From positions 806,001 through 870,000 of the forward strand of contig NZ_CP098514.1 of NCBI RefSeq assembly GCF_023703775.1: DNA of 64,000 nt, written 5' to 3'. Source of the DNA: Haloplanus sp. GDY1. Lineage in GTDB: Archaea > Halobacteriota > Halobacteria > Halobacteriales > Haloferacaceae. Positions within the stretch are counted from its first letter, which is position 1, and the number at the start of each line of letters is the position of its first letter. Made by a program: the position numbers and the translations under genes. Shown piece after piece: positions 42,039 through 48,720 of the stretch. Under the pieces are notes generated by a model. The model saw only the letters and a list, made by a program, of their open reading frames with translations, was not told where the DNA came from and made no database searches.

Positions 42039-42500
42039 TCACAGTCGTTCGCCCGGCGGAGCGTACTGGTCGACGGGGTCGCCCTTCTCGTTGACCACCT
42101 CCGGCTCGCTGTCGCTGGGTCCATCATTGTCGACCTCCTTCAGGATGCCGTAGAACCGCCACTCGTCACCGTAGTCGAACAGGTAGCAGATACGGTCACG
42201 CTCTTGCAGCTTCAATTCCTGAATCATTTCGTCCACCGTCGTCTCGGCGGCATTGTATTCTTCTTCGTCACCCATCGTTGGGACTGCTTGCTCCAACTCC
42301 TCGGGCCGTTTATACTGGACGGGGCTTTGCCAGTAGTCCTGATCAGTGCCGAAGAACCAGAGGTGGTCCTGATTCAGTCCGACCGCGCTGTTCAGCACCG
42401 ACTGAAACTCGTTGAGCGTGCGGTCCGCTCCGATGACGATGTCCCGCCACAGCGAGGTCGGGTCGTGTTCGTACTTGACGCGGAAGCGGTAGGTCGTCAT
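42039..42500 (-). CDS. Plasmid pRiA4b ORF-3-like (IS1096 TnpR-like) protein
   Basis: The 153-residue protein fits this family: YRFRVKYEHDPTSLWRDIVIGADRTLNEFQSVLNSAVGLNQDHLWFF at the start and DRICYLFDYGDEWRFYGILKEV near the end. It is a common passenger on plasmids and mobile elements; its function is unknown. Its ATG overlaps the stop of the upstream gene as ATGA, so the two are translationally coupled. The ATG at 42500 is preferred for that reason over 42524. Confidence 0.82.
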   Translation of the reverse strand: MTTYRFRVKYEHDPTSLWRDIVIGADRTLNEFQSVLNSAVGLNQDHLWFFGTDQDYWQSPVQYKRPEELEQAVPTMGDEEEYNAAETTVDEMIQELKLQERDRICYLFDYGDEWRFYGILKEVDNDGPSDSEPEVVNEKGDPVDQYAPPGERL

Positions 42501-42946
42501 CGTTCTCTCTCGGTCGGTTTCCACTCGGGGCGGTCCAGTTGGTATGCCAATGCGGCTCGAAAGGTCTTGCCCGCGTGTCCTTGGTAGAGGTTATACGGCC
42601 CGTTCACACAGTGTCGCATAATTCGCTCTCGAATGTTCCGCGAAGCGCCCGATCCCGAAAACCCACGAGGGAGTGCGTCAAACAACTTATCTGTGTCCTC
42701 AATACCAAAATAGGGCTCAAGGGTATCTGGCATTACAGTCACGATGTGACCGGGTATGAGGGGGTGGCACTTCGAGCAGATCGTCACACGTACCTGGCCA
42801 TCTTTTTGTGCGGCATAGTTCGGAAGTCCATCTTCTGTCCCCCGCTCGTGGACGAGGCCAGCCGTGTGAGGAACATCGATTTCTCGACAGTCCCAGAGAT
42901 ACGGCTCCCCCGAGTCAGTCTGGCCCGCCCTGGTCAGTCCCGCCAT
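42497..42946 (-). CDS. Hypothetical zinc-knuckle-containing element protein
   Basis: The 149-residue protein is not recognised. It has a CREIDVPHTAGLVH segment, a VTICSKCHPLIPGHIVTVMP segment with CxxC plus His, and a C-terminal half with RNIRERIMRHCVNGPYNLYQGHAGKTFRAALAYQLDRPEW. The Cys/His pattern could hold one zinc. It overlaps the upstream RHH protein gene by 13 bases and the downstream pRiA4b-like gene by 4 bases, which makes a tight operon and suggests the products act together. Confidence 0.55.
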   Translation of the reverse strand: MAGLTRAGQTDSGEPYLWDCREIDVPHTAGLVHERGTEDGLPNYAAQKDGQVRVTICSKCHPLIPGHIVTVMPDTLEPYFGIEDTDKLFDALPRGFSGSGASRNIRERIMRHCVNGPYNLYQGHAGKTFRAALAYQLDRPEWKPTERER

Positions 42947-43446
42947 CGTTGAATAGCACCTGAGAGGGTCTGGCGGACAGTATCTTTCACGTCGCCCAAC
43001 TCGATGTGGTCATATGTTCCTGCGCCAGAATCTCCAAACTGAAGCTCGTCGTTTCGTTTCCGATAGTCACCAGCCGCCGCTTGTTCCCACTCCCGCTTGG
43101 TGTTGCGGTAATAGTAGTCGAACCGATTATCACCGAACTCGATGTAGGCAATATCCATGCCGGTTTCAGGGTCGGTGAAGACCAGTTTGTAGTCGTCACC
43201 GTACTCGGTTTCCTCGACGTGTTCATGTAAGTCGTCGATGTCGCGGATGACTTCGACTGTCTGTTGTACTGCGTCCTGTAATTCCGGTGCAAAGTACGCG
43301 GCAAGTTTGTCGAGTTCGCTCGGATCGGGAATGATTCCGAGTTCCCGTTTCAGCACTTCGTTAAACGTCTCTGCGCCGTATTCAGCCTTCTTATCTTCGA
43401 GATGGGCATGAACTGGTCCGTCCACACGGATGGTCTTCTGGGTCAT
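42934..43446 (-). CDS. Ribbon-helix-helix protein with unknown C-terminal domain
   Basis: The 170-residue protein starts TQKTIRVDGPVHAHLEDKKAEYGAETFNEVLKRELGIIPD, a VapB-like RHH DNA-binding part. The rest (about 55-170) contains a helical segment and FTDPETGMDIAYIEFGDNRFDYYYRNTKREW, which I do not recognise. It is the first gene of the four-gene run and may repress it. The 90 bases before the ATG are very AT-rich (43445-43545), including ataagtaatttacgg, so the promoter lies there. Confidence 0.65.
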   Translation of the reverse strand: MTQKTIRVDGPVHAHLEDKKAEYGAETFNEVLKRELGIIPDPSELDKLAAYFAPELQDAVQQTVEVIRDIDDLHEHVEETEYGDDYKLVFTDPETGMDIAYIEFGDNRFDYYYRNTKREWEQAAAGDYRKRNDELQFGDSGAGTYDHIELGDVKDTVRQTLSGAIQRWRD

Positions 43447-43540
43447 TACAGAAGACAGTACACACTACCGAAATAAGTAATTTACGGGTATCGTATAATC
43501 ATTATACAGATAGAGTAAACTCGACTGTTGTCCAGATAGA

Positions 43541-43660
43541 TTATACAACGAACTCGATGACCCCGGCGCACACGGGACACTCGTGGTCACCGTCACTCAG
43601 CACCAAGTCGTCCTCCTGTCCCGTCCACCCACACTCCGGACACTGGACTGGCTCCGTCAT
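43541..43660 (-). CDS. Small zinc-ribbon protein, 39 residues
   Basis: The minus strand encodes a 39-residue protein beginning MTEPVQCPECGWTG, with a second knuckle HECPVCAGVIEFVV at the end. Two CPxC pairs 21 residues apart form a complete zinc ribbon of the kind common in haloarchaeal small proteins. The stop TAA overlaps the AT-rich promoter region of the RHH gene. It lies 32 bases downstream of the 43693 gene on the same strand. Function unknown; nucleic-acid or protein binding is usual for such ribbons. Confidence 0.7.
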   Translation of the reverse strand: MTEPVQCPECGWTGQEDDLVLSDGDHECPVCAGVIEFVV

Positions 43661-43692
43661 GGCTGAACACTCCGACGACCTACCGATCCTCG

Positions 43693-43962
43693 TCAATCGT
43701 CAGCAGTGGTGAGCTCTTCCCACCCGTCACCTGAGAGCCACTTCCAGTCACTCGGGCTCCATCCACTACCGGATGGACGGGCGTCTTCACCCCGGATGAT
43801 CTTGTCAACTTCTCTCGCGGCACCAGTCGGTGACCGTTTGTCACCGTTAGGGTCCACGATCTTGCCGTCTTGGACCTCACCGATGTACCTGAAGCCGGTG
43901 CTTTTCAGATGGTCGAACCGTACGCCTGTGCCGTCGGGAAGTTCGGATAGTTTCTTTGCCAT
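43693..43962 (-). CDS. SPTGAAR-motif small protein (RAMA/DUF2924-like)
   Basis: The 89-residue protein is one domain: LSELPDGTGVRFDHLKSTGFRYIGEVQDGKIVDPNGDKRSPTGAAREVDKIIRGEDARPSGSGWSPSDWKWL. Short strands, then SPTGAAR beginning a helix, then a GW..W end resemble RAMA/DUF2924-type DNA-associated domains. The neighbouring 44000 gene carries the same domain fused to an RHH part, so this is its stand-alone partner or a truncated duplicate. Promoter: a ttgttaaa-like patch near 43985-43995. Confidence 0.6.
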   Translation of the reverse strand: MAKKLSELPDGTGVRFDHLKSTGFRYIGEVQDGKIVDPNGDKRSPTGAAREVDKIIRGEDARPSGSGWSPSDWKWLSGDGWEELTTADD

Positions 43963-43999
43963 AGTTGTATAGCGTCGTAAACTGTCTTGTTAAACTTTC

Positions 44000-44458
44000 T
44001 CACTCCGCGAGTTCTTGGATCGGTTCCCAGTCGCCGTCCTCGGTTTCGTACTCCCACCACGTCCAGCCGTTGTAGCCCTCGCCACGCGCGTCATCCCCGC
44101 GAAGCTGTTTGTCTGCAACCCGCGCGGCTCCCGTGGGGCTTCGCGTTTCTTGAGTGTCGCCCTCGACAGAGAGCCGTCCGCCCTGAACCGTCGCCTCGAC
44201 CGTTTCGCCGCTGTAGTCGCCCCGCTGGTAGCGGTGACGGACCACGGTGCCATCGGGTAACTGGCTCAGTGCGGAATCCTCTGGTTCCGCCGCTTGACTG
44301 TTGTGTGTCGTCTCGCGGTTGTCGCGGTCTTCGAGGGCCGCGTCTTCGTCTACGTGTGCGAGCACACGAGCGACCACGTCATTCCACGATTCATCTCGGT
44401 TACCGTAGCGACCGAGCTCTTGGTACAGTTCGTCGGCCAGCTTGATGCTTCGCGCCAT
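44000..44458 (-). CDS. RHH domain fused to SPTGAAR-motif domain
   Basis: From the ATG at 44458 this is 152 residues. The N-terminal ARSIKLADELYQELGRYGNRDESWNDVVARVLAHVDE is a VapB/DUF217-type ribbon-helix-helix region. After an acidic linker the second domain, LSQLPDGTVVRHRYQRGDYSGETVEATV...TRSPTGAARVADKQLRGDDARGEGYNGWTWWEYE, matches the 43693 protein. A taagttttaac box 20-30 bases before the ATG and the inverted repeat at 44501-44520 suggest self-regulation through the RHH part. Confidence 0.65.
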   Translation of the reverse strand: MARSIKLADELYQELGRYGNRDESWNDVVARVLAHVDEDAALEDRDNRETTHNSQAAEPEDSALSQLPDGTVVRHRYQRGDYSGETVEATVQGGRLSVEGDTQETRSPTGAARVADKQLRGDDARGEGYNGWTWWEYETEDGDWEPIQELAE

Positions 44459-44500
44459 ATCTACCACTATCTATCCACAGGGCGTTAAAACTTATCCTGT

Positions 44501-44520
44501 ACTTAGTCTCAAGTCTAAGT
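44501..44520 (-). promoter_or_regulatory. Candidate operator before the RHH-SPTGAAR gene
   Basis: Inverted repeat with arms ACTTAG and CTAAGT around eight bases, centred about 52 bases before the ATG at 44458 and just upstream of its TATA-like box. The position fits an RHH autorepressor or activator site. Confidence 0.45.
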
Positions 44521-44726
44521 TAACGGTCTTAGAAGATTATTGCTTGTGTACCACTCTTCAATTCGGACAACTACCGGACAACGAGCAGACGGGTTGATAG
44601 CAGAGTCCTCTCAGAAACAACAGAATATCCAACTCCGTACCGCCAACACACGTACGTACATACACACGGTTCACAGCGTAGGCTGTCACCGGAGCCAGCC
44701 CATCCTCGGCGCGGTCGGTTCAGCCG

Positions 44727-45432
44727 CTACTCAATCACACCCGGAAGCCGAGCCGCCGCGAAGTGGTCGACGAACTCCTCGATTCGATTCCGTACATCGT
44801 TTGCACTCCAGTCCGTCTGACCCTCGATTACGTCGTGCCGTCTCGATATGGCTCGAAGCACCTCCGTAAGGTCGACCCGACAGACTTGTCCCTGCGTGTC
44901 CTCATGCAGGTGTGAACGCCACAGGGTCCAACGAAGTCCATCTGTGCCGATGGCGACCATCTGCTCGTGCTCCATCTCTCGAAGGTACTTGCAGAAGGCG
45001 TTCACTTCGATATAGTCGCGGATGTCGCTGGTCGCCGCTCGCCTCGTCTTCTGCTCCTTGTTCGCGGCCTTGGCTTCGAGGATACAGACCAGCGTGGGGT
45101 CGACCTGTTTTAGCAGATAATCCGGACGTTTGCTTTCGACGTGTCGGAACGTCGTCGGTCTGCGAACGAAATGCGGACCGGTCGTACTCGGTCGATGCAG
45201 GATTGGTGTACCCCAAGCCGTGCAGAACCGGCTCAATCAGATACTGTTCGGTGAACACCTCCGGTTGCTGGCCGACGTAGGGTCCAGGGAGGGCCGTGGT
45301 CTCGTCGTCGGTGAGAATGAGACTGAGCTTGCCGCCCTCGCCCAACTCCCTGAATTTGAGCGGGAACGTGCGAAGCTGTTGGCGAACACGCTCGGCGATG
45401 TGGTCGAAATCGTCGAGTCGGCTCTCAGTCAT
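44727..45432 (-). pseudogene. Frameshifted restriction-nuclease-like gene
   Basis: Frame one runs from the ATG at 45432: ESRLDDFDHIAERVRQQL, then QPEVFTEQYLIEPVLHGLGY and SAFRSQTDDVP, after which it turns to nonsense. A one-base shift near 45140-45150 restores RHVESKRPDYLLKQVDPTLVCILEAKAANKEQ and continues to the stop at 44727. The joined protein would be about 235 residues with a PD-(D/E)xK pattern (Asp in RPDYLL, ExK in LEAK), like N-terminal nuclease parts of Type I/III R subunits. Its start overlaps the Type IIG remnant by 8 bases, so the two were once coupled. Confidence 0.7.
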
Positions 45433-45796
45433 CCGCGACGGCTTCCTCGACGATTTCGATTTCCTCGTCGGTCAGCCCGTAGAGGTCGTAGACGATTTCG
45501 TCAATCAGGTCATCGGTGCGCTGAATCTTCTCGTCGAGTTCCGTCGCTCGCTCAACGGCCTCCCGATACCGTTCGAGGTCGTCGGCCACGTCGTTTGGGT
45601 CGGGAAGCGTTATCGTCTCCAGCCGGTCGACCAGCGAGCCCTCCAACTCATAGAGCGTCTGGAGGTCATCCATCGCTTCGCGGGCGTCATCGTCACAGTC
45701 CCACTCGTCGCGCTCCTGAACCCGCTCGTCGAGGTAGTGACCGGAGAACAGATTCGCGTTAACGTAGGGTCGGTCGGAGAGCGTAGCCTGACTCAT
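45425..45796 (-). CDS. In-frame remnant of a second Type IIG gene (both ends joined)
   Basis: The 123-residue product joins the first 56 residues of a Type IIG enzyme to its last 67. Residues 1-56 match the start of the intact protein at 36857-40969 in about 48 of 56 positions. From DRLETITLPDP onward it matches the last 66 residues, also closely. About 1247 codons in between are absent, including nuclease, methyltransferase and recognition parts. Frame, promoter box and the 8-base overlap with the next gene are kept. A short cga(c) match at the junction could explain the deletion. It may be a stable small protein or simply debris. Confidence 0.8.
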   Translation of the reverse strand: MSQATLSDRPYVNANLFSGHYLDERVQERDEWDCDDDAREAMDDLQTLYELEGSLVDRLETITLPDPNDVADDLERYREAVERATELDEKIQRTDDLIDEIVYDLYGLTDEEIEIVEEAVADD

Positions 45797-45824
45797 TCGA
45801 GATGTAGTTACTGGTCCGTCGACA

Positions 45825-45840
45825 TCACAAATAGATGACG
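45825..45840 (-). promoter_or_regulatory. Promoter box of the Type IIG remnant
   Basis: CGTCATCTATTTGTGA on the minus strand, 29 bases before the ATG at 45796, identical over 16 bases to the box of the intact Type IIG gene (40999-41014). Confidence 0.6.
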
Positions 45841-45859
45841 GAGGGGTTGGTTATCAGAG

Positions 45860-46894
45860 TTAGTTCGTCTCCTTTAATTCGCGCTCTCGAAGCTCGTCCT
45901 TCCACTGGTCGGTTTTCTTCCGTTCGCCGATTCGCTCATCGTCACCCTCGACCAGCCGCCAACCATCCGACTCTTCTCGTTCCAATCGTGCCCCACAGTT
46001 CTTACACTGTACTTCATCTGAGACGCCTTTGCCGCTCCGTTCTCGTAGAGAGGCGAACTCCCCGCAGACCACACACCGCCCCCCGAATTTCTTATTGACC
46101 TTACGATGACGGACAACTCCTGGTGTGACCTCTTCGAGTTCTGTCCCTTTCCAGACAGAGTCTGACATCGACTTTTTCGCGGTCTTCCCTGTTTGGCCGA
46201 TAACCCCTATGACAACAATAATGAGGCCAATTCCGAGCATAGGGATGCCGATGATTGCGCCGATACCTGTTATCGAGATGAGTGAGCCCAGAGCCATTAG
46301 CGACAAACCGGCTCCGATGCCGTATGCCGGTTTGCTTTCCCCTTCAATTCGGTCAACCCGCTCTGAAATTTCTGACCCTTCTACTTCGGGTGTTTTGGAC
46401 GCAGTTTCGGTTATGTCCGCTTGCTCAGTAGTATCGACCCCATCAAAGTCGGGGAGTTCTACCTGACCCTCGTCCGATTCGGAGGATGTAAGTGACTGTA
46501 TCAATCCTTGACGTTCAACATCCTTCTGCGAATAACGTTCACCGCATGATTCACATACGACAGACAGAGGGCCAGAAACCCGAAGCATCTGCTCACTACA
46601 ACTCGGACACTCACCGTAGATTCGATGATGGGATTTCTGTTCGACCTCATCATCGACTATTTTTCGGGCACGATTGACGAGAATCCTTGTGTGGACCGGG
46701 ACAATAATAAATCCGAGAAAAACATAAAAGAAGGTTAACAGACAGAGCACGCTATACTTTCGTTTTCCCAAGAGCCAGTAACCAAGGGGCGGAAAAGCGA
46801 TGCTCGCTATCAGAACGATTCTTTTATCGCGGTTGGCTATCCTCCAGGTTTTATTCTTCTCCATCGAGATACTTTCAAAATCGTCTGAAGACAT
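45860..46894 (-). CDS. Membrane protein with two zinc ribbons
   Basis: The 344-residue protein has two N-terminal membrane helices (IVLIASIAFPPLGYWLLG and YSVLCLLTFFYVFLGFIIVPV), a zinc ribbon (ECPSCSEQM...VVCESCGERY, about 95-120), an acidic linker, two more helices (about 195-245, LISITGIGAIIGIPMLGIGLIIVVIGVIG), and a second ribbon (CVVCGE...CKNCGARL, about 280-310). No family recognised. It starts 8 bases after the stop of the frameshifted lipoprotein gene, so they formed an operon. GC is visibly lower than in the chromosome. Possibly a membrane sensor or defence effector; this is a guess. Confidence 0.65.
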   Translation of the reverse strand: MSSDDFESISMEKNKTWRIANRDKRIVLIASIAFPPLGYWLLGKRKYSVLCLLTFFYVFLGFIIVPVHTRILVNRARKIVDDEVEQKSHHRIYGECPSCSEQMLRVSGPLSVVCESCGERYSQKDVERQGLIQSLTSSESDEGQVELPDFDGVDTTEQADITETASKTPEVEGSEISERVDRIEGESKPAYGIGAGLSLMALGSLISITGIGAIIGIPMLGIGLIIVVIGVIGQTGKTAKKSMSDSVWKGTELEEVTPGVVRHRKVNKKFGGRCVVCGEFASLRERSGKGVSDEVQCKNCGARLEREESDGWRLVEGDDERIGERKKTDQWKDELRERELKETN

Positions 46895-46902
46895 AAATTA
46901 GG

Positions 46903-47444
46903 TTATCCGTTTGTAGTCGTCTCATAATTTAGCTTGTCACGGAACTTCTCCTTGCGCTGATTCGCCACCTCCAAATGGTCGCTTGCTCTCCCCAATTGGG
47001 TGTTAGCTTCTGTCGGGTCGTCGGGCATTGCGAACGCTGCGTTTTCCCGAGCCGCTGACGCCTGCATCATCCGCCAGTAATACTGGGTGAGCAACAGGAA
47101 ACTTTCCCGGGGTTGGTTCCCTCATCGTACTCGTCAGCCTTACTATCGGCGGCTTTGTGCAAGTCCTCATACCGCTTCCGGGCCTTCTGGAAGTGCATAT
47201 ATGCCCTTGAGTAATCCTCGCTCTGGTAAGCGTCAGTTCCATCGTTGAAGTGCCCCAGAGCCTCCTTCTCCTTGGATTCGTGATTATCGAGCCATGAGTT
47301 GACCTTGTCTTGCCAAGACGGCGTTTGCTCTGGCTCGTCGGGTTGCCCGCTACTACCCTGTTCAGAGGCACACCCCGCGATACTTAGACTGAGGGCAGTT
47401 GCCGAAAATCCGAGAAATCTACGCCTTGATGACTGGGTCGACAT
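46903..47444 (-). pseudogene. Frameshifted Tat lipoprotein gene
   Basis: The ATG at 47444 begins MSTQSSRRRFLGFSATALSLSIAGC, a Tat signal with twin Arg and a lipobox Cys, so the product would be exported folded and lipid-anchored. The mature part is helical (EKEALGHFNDGTDAYQSEDYSRAYMHFQKARKRYEDLH), TPR-like. At about 47107-47112 a run of G appears to have lost one base: the first frame ends in a false tail at 47067, while the next frame continues ESFLLLTQYYWRMMQASAARENAAF to the stop at 46903. Sequencing error is possible. Confidence 0.65.
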
Positions 47445-47561
47445 CTGACGGTCACCTGTGCCATACCCAGACACAATATTCTTTTGACTTGTTTGATTTT
47501 GCTGAGACTCAGATTTACCGTTTACGGTCTTTAATCGCTGAGGGTCAGCATTTCCGGAGAA

Positions 47562-47798
47562 ATGGGACTCATCTCGGAGACGAAACTCCGCATCTTGCAG
47601 TCTATTCGGAACGAGCCTACATATGGCTATGACTTGGCTGAGGCTCTCGACCTGAGTAGCGGCTACGTCTACACGCATCTCAAGGAACTCCGTGAGGAAG
47701 GCATGATTGAAGTCACCGAGGAGGAGGGCGACAGAAAAATCTACCAACTGACTGACCGTGGCGAGCTTCTGGTACGTGCGCTCGAAGACGACGTTTGA
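47562..47798 (+). CDS. Small winged-helix transcriptional regulator (PadR/MarR-like)
   Basis: The 78-residue protein is a single winged helix: SETKLRILQSIRNEPTYGYDLAEALDLSSGYVYTHLKELREEGMIEVTEEEGDRKIYQLTDRGELLVRAL. The GYDLAEAL helix and YVYTHLKELREEGMI recognition helix with a beta wing are PadR/HTH-type. It is divergent from the lipoprotein gene with 117 AT-rich bases between, so it may control that operon. It is the only clear plus-strand gene in the element. Confidence 0.8.
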   Translation: MGLISETKLRILQSIRNEPTYGYDLAEALDLSSGYVYTHLKELREEGMIEVTEEEGDRKIYQLTDRGELLVRALEDDV

Positions 47799-47800
47799 CC

Positions 47801-48088
47801 TCATGGCTGGTCTCCTGGAAGGTTCCGGTCGAGAACGCTGACCCCAGCGAGTCGATGGTTCCAGTATACCGCCTTGATGACCGCTTCGTCAGCGCCCTCG
47901 GTTCCGCGTTCGATGGTCGTATCACCGCAGGAGTCGCACCAGAGGAGTCGAAGCACCCACCCGTCGCGGTCGTAGTGGGTGACGTAGCCTCGGACGAGGT
48001 CACCAGTCCGGACGCGTTTGCTACACCCTGAGCAGACGTTTCCTGTTCGCATCCCGTTTAGTGCCGCCGCTGGGTCGGGTCGACTCAT
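47801..48088 (-). CDS. Hypothetical zinc-ribbon element protein
   Basis: From the ATG at 48088 the product is 95 residues. NVCSGCSKRVRTGDLVRGYVTHYDRDGWVLRLLWCDSCGD has two CxxC knuckles about 33 residues apart, forming one zinc ribbon; the tail ends AVYWNHRLAGVSVLDRNLPG. The ATG overlaps the stop of the 48085 gene as ATGA. I know such ribbons from haloarchaeal viruses and integrated elements but cannot assign a role. Confidence 0.6.
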   Translation of the reverse strand: MSRPDPAAALNGMRTGNVCSGCSKRVRTGDLVRGYVTHYDRDGWVLRLLWCDSCGDTTIERGTEGADEAVIKAVYWNHRLAGVSVLDRNLPGDQP

Positions 48089-48627
48089 GCCTTGACCACC
48101 TCCCGACGCCACGCATCGAGGTCCGACGTTCTGAGTGTCCACCTGTCCTCGGGGAGATTCGCTATGACTTCGCGCTTGAACTGCTGGTAGTGGGTCGTGG
48201 CTCGGCTTGACCTGGCCCGCGCGGCTACGAGAGCGGCGGCAATCGCACAGAGCCGCCGTTGCCATTCGCTGTCTTCCCATCTGTTCTTGGCGAGGTCTTC
48301 ATATCGAAGGACGTGTTCTATCGCCTCGTTGCCTGCGACGAGGTCCTCGACGCATATTAGGGCAAGTCGATTCCACATTTGGGTCTCATAACCGGGCCCC
48401 GAACGCACTAATTCGAAGGCGCAGAACGAAGCTACCTCGTCATCGGAACGGCGTATTGCAGACTGGAGGGCTGATACGATAACATCTCGTCTGAATCCGC
48501 CCGCTGTTTGCCAGTAAGGCATCTCCTCGCCGAAGTCGTTCGTCTGTACCTCATCACCGTCGTTGTCGTCCGGTTCTTCGAGTTCGCCGTCCTCGCCGAA
48601 CCGGAACTGGTCGTGGTCGCCACTCAT
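48085..48627 (-). CDS. Protein resembling the MgsA/RarA C-terminal domain
   Basis: The 180-residue protein has an acidic head and then a helical part, RRDVIVSALQSAIRRSDDEVASFCAFELVRSGPGYETQMWNRLALICVEDLVAGN, followed by RRLCAIAAALVAARARSSRATTHYQQF. The order (two helices with SAIRRSD, then RLALICVEDL) recalls the C-terminal clamp-loader-like domain of MgsA/RarA without the AAA+ ATPase. It could contact replication or recombination proteins; this is inference. It is coupled to the zinc-ribbon gene by an ATGA overlap and lies 93 bases from the integrase gene end. Confidence 0.5.
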   Translation of the reverse strand: MSGDHDQFRFGEDGELEEPDDNDGDEVQTNDFGEEMPYWQTAGGFRRDVIVSALQSAIRRSDDEVASFCAFELVRSGPGYETQMWNRLALICVEDLVAGNEAIEHVLRYEDLAKNRWEDSEWQRRLCAIAAALVAARARSSRATTHYQQFKREVIANLPEDRWTLRTSDLDAWRREVVKA

Positions 48628-48720
48628 CGGTCTTCTGGGCCTGAGAACCCGATAAAAAGTAGGGCGTGTGTGGTGTTAGGGACTTCTGAGGCGGCTGAAA
48701 CTACTCTTACCGTCTACGCG

